A stretch of 23,278 bases of DNA from an uncultured Collinsella sp. (lineage in GTDB: Bacteria > Actinomycetota > Coriobacteriia > Coriobacteriales > Coriobacteriaceae), in NCBI GenBank assembly GCA_947001705.1, contig CAMQHT010000036.1, forward strand, positions 1 through 23,278, given 5' to 3'. The notes beneath the pieces were generated by a model. It had not been told where the DNA came from, searched no databases, and saw only the letters and a program-made list of their open reading frames with translations. Position 1 is the first letter of the stretch; the number at the start of each line of letters is the position of its first letter. The position numbers were made by a program, and so were the translations under genes. Below are positions 7,724 through 15,269 of this stretch, piece by piece.

Positions 7724-9877
7724 TTACTGAACTTTGCTGGCGAACTCGAGGTATTGCATGCGCTGCAGCTTGTCGATCGTCGAGGCGTATGGGCTGTCTT
7801 CAGATTCCAAGTCGTAGCGCAGCCCGTCGGCACCAAGGTAGCCGGCGACATTGATGGTGGGCACATCTGACCTTGTTGCAAGCAGAGCCTTTTGATAGTC
7901 GGTGAGCGGGGCGCCGATCTTATTAAGGGTAATGGCTGCAACCTCGTTTGCCCCGACGGTGTCGTAGACGTTGAGCTCGGTATTGCCGGCGATTTCATAG
8001 TTAGCCCAGACAAAATATGTCGACTGATAGATACGGAAAGCGTGGCTTGCCGTATCTTCCTGAGGGTACAGCTCGTCGTTGAGAGCCGTTGCGGCGCTCG
8101 GCTGATGGTCGCCAAAAAAGACAAGGACAACCGGTCTGCCGATATTGCGGAGCTCGTTGATAAAGTACTCGAGGTCCCGGTCGGATGCGTTGATGCAAGT
8201 AAGATAGGTATTGAGCGCGCTATTGGCGCCCTCGCTGGCTCCCTCGACCCAATAGTTTGTCAACTCTTCGGCGGGAACGGTGCCATAGTCGTAGCCGCCG
8301 TGATTTTGCATCGTGACGTCAAAGATGAACTGCGGGGCTTCGTCGGTTCTAAGCAGGTCGAGTATCTTGTCGTAGGTGGCGTAGTCGCATACGCCGGCAT
8401 GGTAACAGGGCGCACCTTCGAAATCGCCGATTGAAAGAAAGTCTCCAAAGCCCAGCTGCTGATAGATTTTATCTCGATGGTAGTTGACGGGGTTTTGCGG
8501 GTGCATAGCGGTAGCGGTATACCCAAGCTCTTTAAGGTCCTTTGCCAGGCTGTTGACGCCATTCATCTGATACAGCTGATAGGGGATTTTGCCTAATCCG
8601 ACAAAGGCCGTTGTCGCTCCGGTCAAAAATTCGAATTCGGAGTTCGCCGTTCCGCCACCGGCGACCGAAGCGAGCATGGTGCTGCGAACAAGTGTGTCGG
8701 GAAGCGAGTTGTAGAATGCGGGGCCGGTGTACCCGGCCGCCTGGAGCTGCTCAAAGCACGAAAGGTCGCTAAAACTCTCATTCATGACGGCAACAATCGT
8801 CGGCTTGATTTCATTGAACTGGGCAACAGCCGCCGCGCGCTGCTCGCTCGAGCCATACGTGCTGTCGTAGGTGGCGGCGAGCTCCTGCTCGATGCTCTGC
8901 GCCTCATCGGGCGTATAGTCTTCGGGCTTCTCAATGGGCAACTCGTTGACCATTTCGGTGAACGAAGTGATAAAACCCTGAGACGCATACGTGGTGATGG
9001 GCTGCCAACGGTCAAATCCAAAATTCAGCGCCTGCTCCAAGTCGATGCTGGAAAAGCCCGAGAGCCCCACAACGGTCACTAGCAGAAAAGCGCAGAGGTT
9101 AGCGGCGATTGCGGGGAAGACATGGGTGGGCGTACGGAGCTTTCTCGGTCGGATAAGCGAAAGAAGCCCCAGGGAAATCTCCAGCAGGGCTAGAGAGGTT
9201 ACGATTCCGGCGGTAAAGGTAAACTCGTATCCCTCGCTCACTTCCATTGCGGTGCCAAGGGCCAAGATATCGCTTGGCAGGATGGCCTCGCCTTTAAACG
9301 TTATGACGAAGTGCTCGGCAATGCCAAGGATGCAACAGGCGACGGGCACGAGGGCCATGACGCCTCCATGACGCTGTCCCAGCAAATAAAGGGAGAGCAG
9401 AACCGTCGCGAGCAGCCCGACGGAAAACCCGAATGAGTTGGCGGGAATGCGATAGAACGTTTCGTTACAGGCAATTTCGAGTGAAACGAACGAGAGCGCT
9501 GAAACAGCGGCGATGACAAGGATGTCACGGCAAATACAGGCAACCGTTCCCGTCGCAAGATCGGTTTGGTCGATAAGTCCCGAAACCAAGGGCTCGACAA
9601 GAAGTATGACGGCGGTAGCACCGAGCGCCGAATAAGAAAGGACCCATAGGGAATTGTCCTCATTTACGAGCAATTGATTCGTAATCCATGCAGCTACCAT
9701 GCCGAGCGGGATGAGGAGCGTCGCGCACCAAAAGACGCGGGCAATGGGCGGCTTTTCATTGTGTTTGATTGAAAAATGTACGCGCACCACGACGATGGCC
9801 ACGATAAGGACGGCGATGAATATGGGCAGATTGGCCATGTCGCTCGAAGTGATTTCAAGGGGGATATCTTCGGTCAT
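7724..9877 (-). CDS. LTA synthase-like membrane enzyme (alkaline phosphatase/sulfatase fold)
   Basis: This looks like a polyglycerol-phosphate or phosphoglycerol transferase of the lipoteichoic acid synthase superfamily: a membrane protein with an extracytoplasmic catalytic domain. The 717-residue protein has about eight hydrophobic segments (roughly 17-33, 48-70, 78-101, 110-136, 148-167, 171-195, 217-242, 252-277). The catalytic domain follows: E367 in MNESFSDL, the nucleophile candidate T410 in GGGTANSEFEFLTG, QNHGGYD (524-530), and D590-H591 in FFGDHQP. These match the metal and nucleophile residues of LtaS. It has more membrane segments than the five of Staphylococcus LtaS, so the exact product (LTA, a lipoglycan or another phosphoglycerol polymer) is open. 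ATG at 9877 is supported by AGAGGA upstream; the next in-frame ATG (residue 14) would leave only a four-residue cap before the first membrane segment. It is divergent from uvrA. Confidence 0.88.
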   Translation of the reverse strand: MTEDIPLEITSSDMANLPIFIAVLIVAIVVVRVHFSIKHNEKPPIARVFWCATLLIPLGMVAAWITNQLLVNEDNSLWVLSYSALGATAVILLVEPLVSGLIDQTDLATGTVACICRDILVIAAVSALSFVSLEIACNETFYRIPANSFGFSVGLLATVLLSLYLLGQRHGGVMALVPVACCILGIAEHFVITFKGEAILPSDILALGTAMEVSEGYEFTFTAGIVTSLALLEISLGLLSLIRPRKLRTPTHVFPAIAANLCAFLLVTVVGLSGFSSIDLEQALNFGFDRWQPITTYASQGFITSFTEMVNELPIEKPEDYTPDEAQSIEQELAATYDSTYGSSEQRAAAVAQFNEIKPTIVAVMNESFSDLSCFEQLQAAGYTGPAFYNSLPDTLVRSTMLASVAGGGTANSEFEFLTGATTAFVGLGKIPYQLYQMNGVNSLAKDLKELGYTATAMHPQNPVNYHRDKIYQQLGFGDFLSIGDFEGAPCYHAGVCDYATYDKILDLLRTDEAPQFIFDVTMQNHGGYDYGTVPAEELTNYWVEGASEGANSALNTYLTCINASDRDLEYFINELRNIGRPVVLVFFGDHQPSAATALNDELYPQEDTASHAFRIYQSTYFVWANYEIAGNTELNVYDTVGANEVAAITLNKIGAPLTDYQKALLATRSDVPTINVAGYLGADGLRYDLESEDSPYASTIDKLQRMQYLEFASKVQ

Positions 9878-9995
9878 GGACGTTCCTCTGTTACGGCAAA
9901 TTAAGTTCAGTATTAGATTACTGTAACCTTTCCACGGCATTTCGAGAAACAAAGCGCCCGATACGCAAAGCTAAAGGTCTGCGAATCTTGTATTA

Positions 9996-10009
9996 CGAAC
10001 ATCTGTGCG
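9996..10009 (+). promoter_or_regulatory. LexA-box-like sequence upstream of uvrA
   Basis: CGAAC-ATCT-GTGCG differs in one base from the gram-positive/actinobacterial SOS box pattern CGAAC-N4-GTTCG. It lies 61 bases before the uvrA start codon in the region shared with the divergent LTA-synthase-like gene, which is a natural place for SOS control of uvrA. Clear promoter hexamers could not be fixed; TAAACT at 10022-10027 is a possible -10. A single site with one mismatch can occur by chance. Confidence 0.45.
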
Positions 10010-10070
10010 CGTCGAGTGCGCTAAACTCATCGACAGTATGATTCGATGCAATAGGAGGCAAGGAGCTTCC

Positions 10071-12950
10071 ATGTCTGATTCTTCTATCGTTATTCGCGGC
10101 GCTCGTGAGCACAACCTCCGTGATATCGATGTTTCCATTCCGCGTGACCAACTCGTGGTCATTACCGGTCTTTCTGGCTCGGGCAAGAGTTCGCTGGCAT
10201 TTGACACTATCTATGCCGAGGGCCAGCGTCGATACGTCGAGAGTCTTTCGAGCTATGCGCGCCAGTTCTTGGGCCAGATGGACAAACCCGACTTGGATTC
10301 AATCGACGGCCTTTCGCCGGCGGTGTCGATCGACCAAAAGACGACGTCTAAAAACCCTCGCTCTACGGTTGGCACCGTAACCGAGATTTATGACTATCTG
10401 CGCCTGCTGTTCGCCCGTGTGGGCACCCCGCACTGTCCCGAATGCGGCCGCGTCATTGAGCGCCAGACGACCGACCAGGTTGCCGACAAGGTCTTGGCGG
10501 CGGGGGAGGGCCGCCGCGCGTTTGTGCTGGCACCGGTGGTGCGCGGGCGAAAAGGCGAGTACACCAAACTGTTTGAGGACCTTCGCGCCGAGGGCTTTAG
10601 CCGCGTGCGTGTCGACGGTGAAGTGCGCTCGTTCGACGATCCGATCGATCTGGATAAGAAATTCAAGCACGATATCGAGGTCGTAGTCGATCGCATCGTG
10701 ATCCGTGAGAATTCTCTGGGCCGTATCGCCGAGTCTGTTGAACAGGCGACTGCCTTGGCGCACGGCAATGTAAACGTGTGCATGCTGCCCGATCGCGATG
10801 CTCCCGAGGGGACCGAGGGCGAACTGCTGGAGTATTCGTTGGCCTTGGCGTGCCCGGAGCATGGACACTCCATTGACGATCTTCAGCCGCGTGATTTTTC
10901 GTTCAACGCTCCCTATGGCGCATGTCCTGAGTGCGACGGCCTGGGCTTTAAGAAAACCGTTGATGCCGAGGCGCTGATTGAGGACCCCTCGAAGTCCATT
11001 GCCGACGGAGTCTTTGGTAGCCTGTTTGGCAATTCGAACTACTATCCGCAGATTTTTGCTGCGGTCTGCAAACACTTTAAGGTGAGCGCCGATACGCCGT
11101 GGGAGGACTTGCCCCCTCGCGTGCGTCGTGCATTCTTGGATGGCCTGGGCGATACGAAGATCTCGGTCGACTACCAAAAGCTCGACGGACGTCGCAGCCA
11201 GTGGGATACCAAGTTTTCGGGCGTTCGCAACATCCTGTACGAACGCTATACCGAGACGACGAACGAGAACACCAAGGCGCGCCTGGAGAAGTACATTCGC
11301 GAGGAGCCGTGCTCGACCTGCCACGGCGCTCGTTTGCGCCCTGAGATGCTCGCCGTCACCGTGGGCGGCAAGTCCATTTACGAAGTTTGTTGCCTGTCGT
11401 GCCGTGAATCGCTCGAGTTTTTTGAGGGCCTGGAACTCACCGAGCGCCAACAGTTTATCGGCGGCCGTATCGTCAAGGAAATTCTGGAGCGCCTGCGTTT
11501 TCTGGTCGATGTTGGACTCGACTATCTGACACTCGATCGCGCCTCGGCGACGCTTTCCGGTGGCGAGGCACAGCGTATTCGCTTGGCAACGCAGATCGGC
11601 GCGGGTCTCATGGGCGTGCTCTATATTCTGGACGAGCCCTCGATCGGTCTTCATCAGCGTGACAACGAGCGCCTGATCAAGACGCTCGAGCGCCTGCGCG
11701 ATATCGGCAATACCGTTATCGTTGTCGAACACGACGAGGATACAATCCGTGCCGCCGACTACGTGATCGACATGGGGCCCGGCGCCGGTGTCAACGGCGG
11801 ACACGTAGTCGCGGCGGGAACGCCTGCCGATATCATGGCGTGTCCTGAGTCGATGACGGGCGCTTATCTGACCGGCAAACGAATGATTCGGGTGCCTGAT
11901 GAACGGCGCAAGCCCGGTCGCGGCTGCCTTAAAATTACGGGCGCTCGAGCCAACAACCTCAAAAACGTTACCGCCAAGATCGAGTTTGGTACGCTTACGG
12001 TTGTTACCGGCGTGTCGGGATCGGGCAAGAGCTCCCTGGTTACCGACACCATTGCGCCTGCCCTTACGAATGCTATTCACCGTTCGACGCGCCCTGTGGG
12101 TCCGTATAAAAAAATCGAGGGCATCGAGTGTATCGATAAGGTTATCGATATCGACCAGTCGCCGATTGGCCGCACGCCGCGTTCCAACCCTGCTACCTAT
12201 ATCGGCCTGTGGGATGATCTTCGCGCGCTGTTTGCGAGTACGCCGGAGTCGAAGGCGCGCGGCTACTCGCCGGGTCGTTTCTCCTTTAATGTGAGTGGCG
12301 GGCGCTGCGAGGCGTGCAAGGGCGACGGGCAGATCAAGATCGAGATGCACTTCCTTCCCGATATCTACGTTCCCTGCGAAGTTTGCGGCGGTAAACGCTA
12401 CAACCGCGAGACACTCGAGGTCACCTACCGTGGCAAGACCATCTCGGACGTGCTCGACATGAGCGTCACCGAGGCGCTGGCCTTCTTTGGGAATATCCCG
12501 CAGATTAAGCGCAAGCTCCAGACGCTGTACGATGTAGGCTTAGGCTACGTGAGCCTGGGCCAGCCCGCCACGACGCTCTCGGGCGGCGAGGCGCAGCGTG
12601 TGAAGCTCGCCAAGGAGCTTCATCGACGCCAGACGGGCAAGACGTTCTATATTTTGGATGAGCCGACGACCGGTCTTCATTTTGAGGACGTCCGCCAGCT
12701 GCTCGATGTGCTGCAGCGCTTGGTCGATGCGGGCAACACGGTGCTGGTGATTGAGCACAACCTTGATGTCATCAAGGTTGCCGACCGCCTGATCGATATG
12801 GGTCCCGAGGGCGGTAACGGCGGCGGAACCGTCGTGGTTTCGGGCACACCGGAGCAGGTTGCGGACTGTCCGCAGAGTTATACGGGCAAGTTTTTGGCGC
12901 CGTTGCTCAGGCGTGACCGGGAGCGTCAGGCTCAACTTGATGCTCAATAA
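10071..12950 (+). CDS. uvrA: Excinuclease ABC subunit A
   Basis: UvrA is the dimeric ABC-type ATPase that finds DNA lesions and loads UvrB in nucleotide excision repair. The 959-residue protein has the two-ATPase layout. The first half has Walker A GLSGSGKS (33-40), YAEGQRRYVESLSSYARQFL, a zinc module (C261, H264, C285, C288) and LSGGEAQRIRLA with ILDEPSIGLHQRD. The second half has Walker A GVSGSGKS (647-654), a zinc finger CEAC...CEVC (around 12307-12390), LSGGEAQRVKLA and LDEPTTGLHFED. In the first zinc module one cysteine of the E. coli arrangement is replaced by histidine (CPEHG), still a valid zinc ligand. I start at ATG 10071 because the conserved SIVIRGAREHNLRDI follows at once and AGGAG lies at 10061-10065; the open frame extends further upstream but without conservation. 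Confidence 0.98.
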   Translation: MSDSSIVIRGAREHNLRDIDVSIPRDQLVVITGLSGSGKSSLAFDTIYAEGQRRYVESLSSYARQFLGQMDKPDLDSIDGLSPAVSIDQKTTSKNPRSTVGTVTEIYDYLRLLFARVGTPHCPECGRVIERQTTDQVADKVLAAGEGRRAFVLAPVVRGRKGEYTKLFEDLRAEGFSRVRVDGEVRSFDDPIDLDKKFKHDIEVVVDRIVIRENSLGRIAESVEQATALAHGNVNVCMLPDRDAPEGTEGELLEYSLALACPEHGHSIDDLQPRDFSFNAPYGACPECDGLGFKKTVDAEALIEDPSKSIADGVFGSLFGNSNYYPQIFAAVCKHFKVSADTPWEDLPPRVRRAFLDGLGDTKISVDYQKLDGRRSQWDTKFSGVRNILYERYTETTNENTKARLEKYIREEPCSTCHGARLRPEMLAVTVGGKSIYEVCCLSCRESLEFFEGLELTERQQFIGGRIVKEILERLRFLVDVGLDYLTLDRASATLSGGEAQRIRLATQIGAGLMGVLYILDEPSIGLHQRDNERLIKTLERLRDIGNTVIVVEHDEDTIRAADYVIDMGPGAGVNGGHVVAAGTPADIMACPESMTGAYLTGKRMIRVPDERRKPGRGCLKITGARANNLKNVTAKIEFGTLTVVTGVSGSGKSSLVTDTIAPALTNAIHRSTRPVGPYKKIEGIECIDKVIDIDQSPIGRTPRSNPATYIGLWDDLRALFASTPESKARGYSPGRFSFNVSGGRCEACKGDGQIKIEMHFLPDIYVPCEVCGGKRYNRETLEVTYRGKTISDVLDMSVTEALAFFGNIPQIKRKLQTLYDVGLGYVSLGQPATTLSGGEAQRVKLAKELHRRQTGKTFYILDEPTTGLHFEDVRQLLDVLQRLVDAGNTVLVIEHNLDVIKVADRLIDMGPEGGNGGGTVVVSGTPEQVADCPQSYTGKFLAPLLRRDRERQAQLDAQ

Positions 12951-12970
12951 ATAGGCGATTCAGTTTATGG

Positions 12971-13001
12971 GCGCCATCGACTCCTTGTGATTCGATGGCG
13001 C
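12971..13001 (+). terminator. Stem-loop after uvrA, probable weak terminator
   Basis: GCGCCATCGA (12971-12980) pairs perfectly with TCGATGGCGC (12992-13001) around an 11-base loop, 20 bases past the uvrA stop. Only TT, not a T-run, follows, so termination may be inefficient or factor-dependent. Confidence 0.6.
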
Positions 13002-13039
13002 TTGCTGTGCCGAAGTGACGTATGCAGCCGAATTGGACA

Positions 13040-13045
13040 TATACT
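13040..13045 (+). promoter_or_regulatory. Possible -10 box for the ybaK-murJ-uvrC run
   Basis: TATACT lies 37 bases before the ybaK start. The best -35 candidate is TGACGT at 13016-13021 with an 18-bp spacer, a weak match. Position after the uvrA hairpin makes a promoter likely here, but the hexamers are not decisive. Confidence 0.3.
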
Positions 13046-13082
13046 TAATCCTTGCGTCCGAATGCGAGAGAAAGGATATGTC

Positions 13083-13583
13083 ATGGCAAAGGCTGTAAAG
13101 ACGCCAAAAACCAATGCGATGCGCGAGCTGGAAAGTGCCGGCATTTCCTATGTTCTACATACGTACGAAGACGATGGTGATGAGTCGGTGGGCCTGGGGG
13201 TCGCGATTTCGGAGCAGCTTGGCGAGGAGCCCGGTCAAGGATTTAAGACTTTGGTCTGCGTGACGCCGTCCAACGACTATGTCGTGTGCTGCATCCCTGT
13301 TGCCGACGAGCTCGATCTAAAGTCCGCCGCGCGTGCCGCGGGGGAGAAGTCCTTGGCCATGATGCATGTGAAGGATTTGCTTGCGGCGACTGGCTACGTT
13401 CGCGGCGGCTGCAGCCCGGTCGGTATGAAAAAACGCTACCGGACGCTCATTGACGAGACATGCGTCCTTTGGGATACCATTTTTATTTCGGGAGGCAAGC
13501 GTGGTTATCAGCTCGAGCTTGCACCCGATGATTTAATTGCATTTTGCGGGGCGACGGTTGCCGCGATTACGAGAGAGGACTGA
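13083..13583 (+). CDS. ybaK: Cys-tRNA(Pro)/Cys-tRNA deacylase, YbaK/EbsC family
   Basis: YbaK hydrolyses Cys-tRNA(Pro) that prolyl-tRNA synthetase forms by mistake, a trans-editing role in the cytosol. The 166-residue product aligns along its full length with the family: LHTYEDD near the N-terminus, the catalytic-type lysine K55 in GFKTLV, PVADELDLKSAARA (72-85), TGYVRGGCSPVGMKKR (103-118) and the C-terminal IFISGGKRGYQLELAP. ATG at 13083 is chosen because AAAGGA lies just upstream and family similarity starts at the second residue region; the open frame extends upstream without conservation. The stop is 3 bases before murJ, so the two are co-transcribed. No functional link with murJ is obvious. 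Confidence 0.93.
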   Translation: MAKAVKTPKTNAMRELESAGISYVLHTYEDDGDESVGLGVAISEQLGEEPGQGFKTLVCVTPSNDYVVCCIPVADELDLKSAARAAGEKSLAMMHVKDLLAATGYVRGGCSPVGMKKRYRTLIDETCVLWDTIFISGGKRGYQLELAPDDLIAFCGATVAAITRED

Positions 13584-13586
13584 GCG

Positions 13587-15269
13587 ATGCCGCAGGAAGA
13601 ATTGAAGCGCGGAGCTCATTTTGCAAAAGAATCTGCGCCTCAGACACCCTCATCCGAAGCTTCTTCGTCGCGAGATGACACTGACGACATGGGCTCGTCG
13701 GACTACTCCACGGTTGGTCGTTCCGCCGGGCTTATGACCATCCTGACTATCGTGTCTCGCGTCACCGGTTTTATCCGCACGTGGGCAATGGCGGCCGCTA
13801 TCGGCATGTCGCTACTCTCGTCCTCCTACCAGGTCGCCAACAACCTGCCCAATATGCTCTACGAACTCGTGATGGGCGGCATGCTCGTGACGGCGTTTTT
13901 GCCCGTGTACATGGGCGTGAGGCGTGAGCAGGGTCGCGAGGCCTCAAACGAGTACGTGGGCAACCTGCTCGGCATTCTGCTTTTGGTGCTGGGTGGCATT
14001 TCGTTGCTGGGGACCGTGTTCGCCCCGGGCTTTATCTGGACGCAATCGTTCCTTTCGGGTGACGGCGGCAGCATGGATACCGCTGCGTTCATGTTCCGTT
14101 TCTTTGCCATCCAGATTCTGTTTTATGGTTTGGGCTCGGTGTTCTCGGGCGTTCTCAACGCACACCGCGACTACTTCTGGTCGACGTTTGCTCCGGTCCT
14201 CAACAATGTGATCGTCATTGCGAGCTTTATGGGTTTTGCGCCCGTGTCCGCACAGTTTGGCGAACGTGCCGGCATCATCTTGATTGCGGCCGGTACGACC
14301 CTCGGTGTCTTTGTTCAGATGGCATGTCAGATCCCCGCGCTTGGCAAGCACGGCGTGCATCCCCATATCCATATCGACTTTAAGGACCCCGCACTGCGGC
14401 AGACGATTGCGCTCGGTATCCCGACGCTGCTCGCCACGGTGTGCATGTTTGTCTCGACTTCTATCACCAACGCTGCCGCGCTGGTGGTCCAGCCCGAGAC
14501 TGGTCCTTCCGTCATCGCCTATGCGCGCCTGTGGTACACGCTGCCCTACGCGCTGATTGCCGCCTCGCTTTCGACGGCGCTCTATACCGAGCTCTCTCAC
14601 GACGCGCAGGAGAAGGATTACGACAGCGTTCGCACGGGCATTTCGCGTGGCGTCGCCCAGATGCTGTTCTTCCTGATTCCGTTCGCGCTGTACCTGATTG
14701 TCTTCGCGCGTCCGCTCAACATGATCTACTGTGCTGGCAAGTTCGATGAATCCGGCGTGACGCTGGTGTCCGAGTACCTTGTCTACCTGGCGCTCTCGCT
14801 GCCGCTCTACGGCGTGGTCGTGTTGATGCAGAAGAGCTTCTCTGCCTTGCTCGACATGAAGCCCTATAGCCGCTATTGCCTGTATTCTGCCATCGGCCAG
14901 GCCGGCTCGGTTCTGCTGTTTGGCGTTGTGCTGGGCTTCGGCATGCCGGCAATCGCGCTTTCGTATGTCGTCGACTACGTGATCTTGGTCGGTTGTTCGC
15001 TGTGGTGGCTGCGTCGTCGTCTGCGTGGCCTTCAGGTCAAATCTATCCTACATGGCGGTTTCTTTGGCCTTTTGCTCGGTGGCCTGGGTGCTGCCGCAGG
15101 CGCCGGCGTCATGTGGGCGCTTGAGCACTTTGTCGGGGCGCTTGGCGGTTTGATTCTGATTACTCTTGGCTATGTTTGCGTTGCGGGTGTCGTCTCGCTT
15201 GCTGTTACCTTTGGCCTTGCCGTCGTCCTTAAGATGCCCGAGGTCTCGGCGCTGCTTCGTCGCAAGTAG
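13587..15269 (+). CDS. murJ: Lipid II flippase MurJ (MviN family)
   Basis: MurJ moves lipid-linked peptidoglycan precursor across the cytoplasmic membrane. The 560-residue protein has a hydrophilic Ser/Asp-rich tail (about residues 1-45), then the family start (AGLMTILTIVSRVTGFIRTWAMAAAIG), the NNLPNMLYELVMGGMLVTAFLPVY motif, and a series of about 13-14 hydrophobic helices to the C-terminus. Conserved elements such as ITNAAALVVQ and YALIAASLSTALYTELS are visible. The start ATG at 13587 has a GAGAGG site at 13571-13576; an internal ATG at residue 35 has no ribosome site, so the long tail appears real. It lies 3 bp after ybaK, and its stop codon is directly followed by the GTG of uvrC, indicating one transcript. 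Confidence 0.93.
   Translation: MPQEELKRGAHFAKESAPQTPSSEASSSRDDTDDMGSSDYSTVGRSAGLMTILTIVSRVTGFIRTWAMAAAIGMSLLSSSYQVANNLPNMLYELVMGGMLVTAFLPVYMGVRREQGREASNEYVGNLLGILLLVLGGISLLGTVFAPGFIWTQSFLSGDGGSMDTAAFMFRFFAIQILFYGLGSVFSGVLNAHRDYFWSTFAPVLNNVIVIASFMGFAPVSAQFGERAGIILIAAGTTLGVFVQMACQIPALGKHGVHPHIHIDFKDPALRQTIALGIPTLLATVCMFVSTSITNAAALVVQPETGPSVIAYARLWYTLPYALIAASLSTALYTELSHDAQEKDYDSVRTGISRGVAQMLFFLIPFALYLIVFARPLNMIYCAGKFDESGVTLVSEYLVYLALSLPLYGVVVLMQKSFSALLDMKPYSRYCLYSAIGQAGSVLLFGVVLGFGMPAIALSYVVDYVILVGCSLWWLRRRLRGLQVKSILHGGFFGLLLGGLGAAAGAGVMWALEHFVGALGGLILITLGYVCVAGVVSLAVTFGLAVVLKMPEVSALLRRK

Noticed and set aside
10299..12350. A 683-codon minus-strand open frame opposite uvrA
   Set aside because: It is fully inside highly conserved uvrA, has no recognisable domain and no ribosome site; it is a codon-bias shadow.
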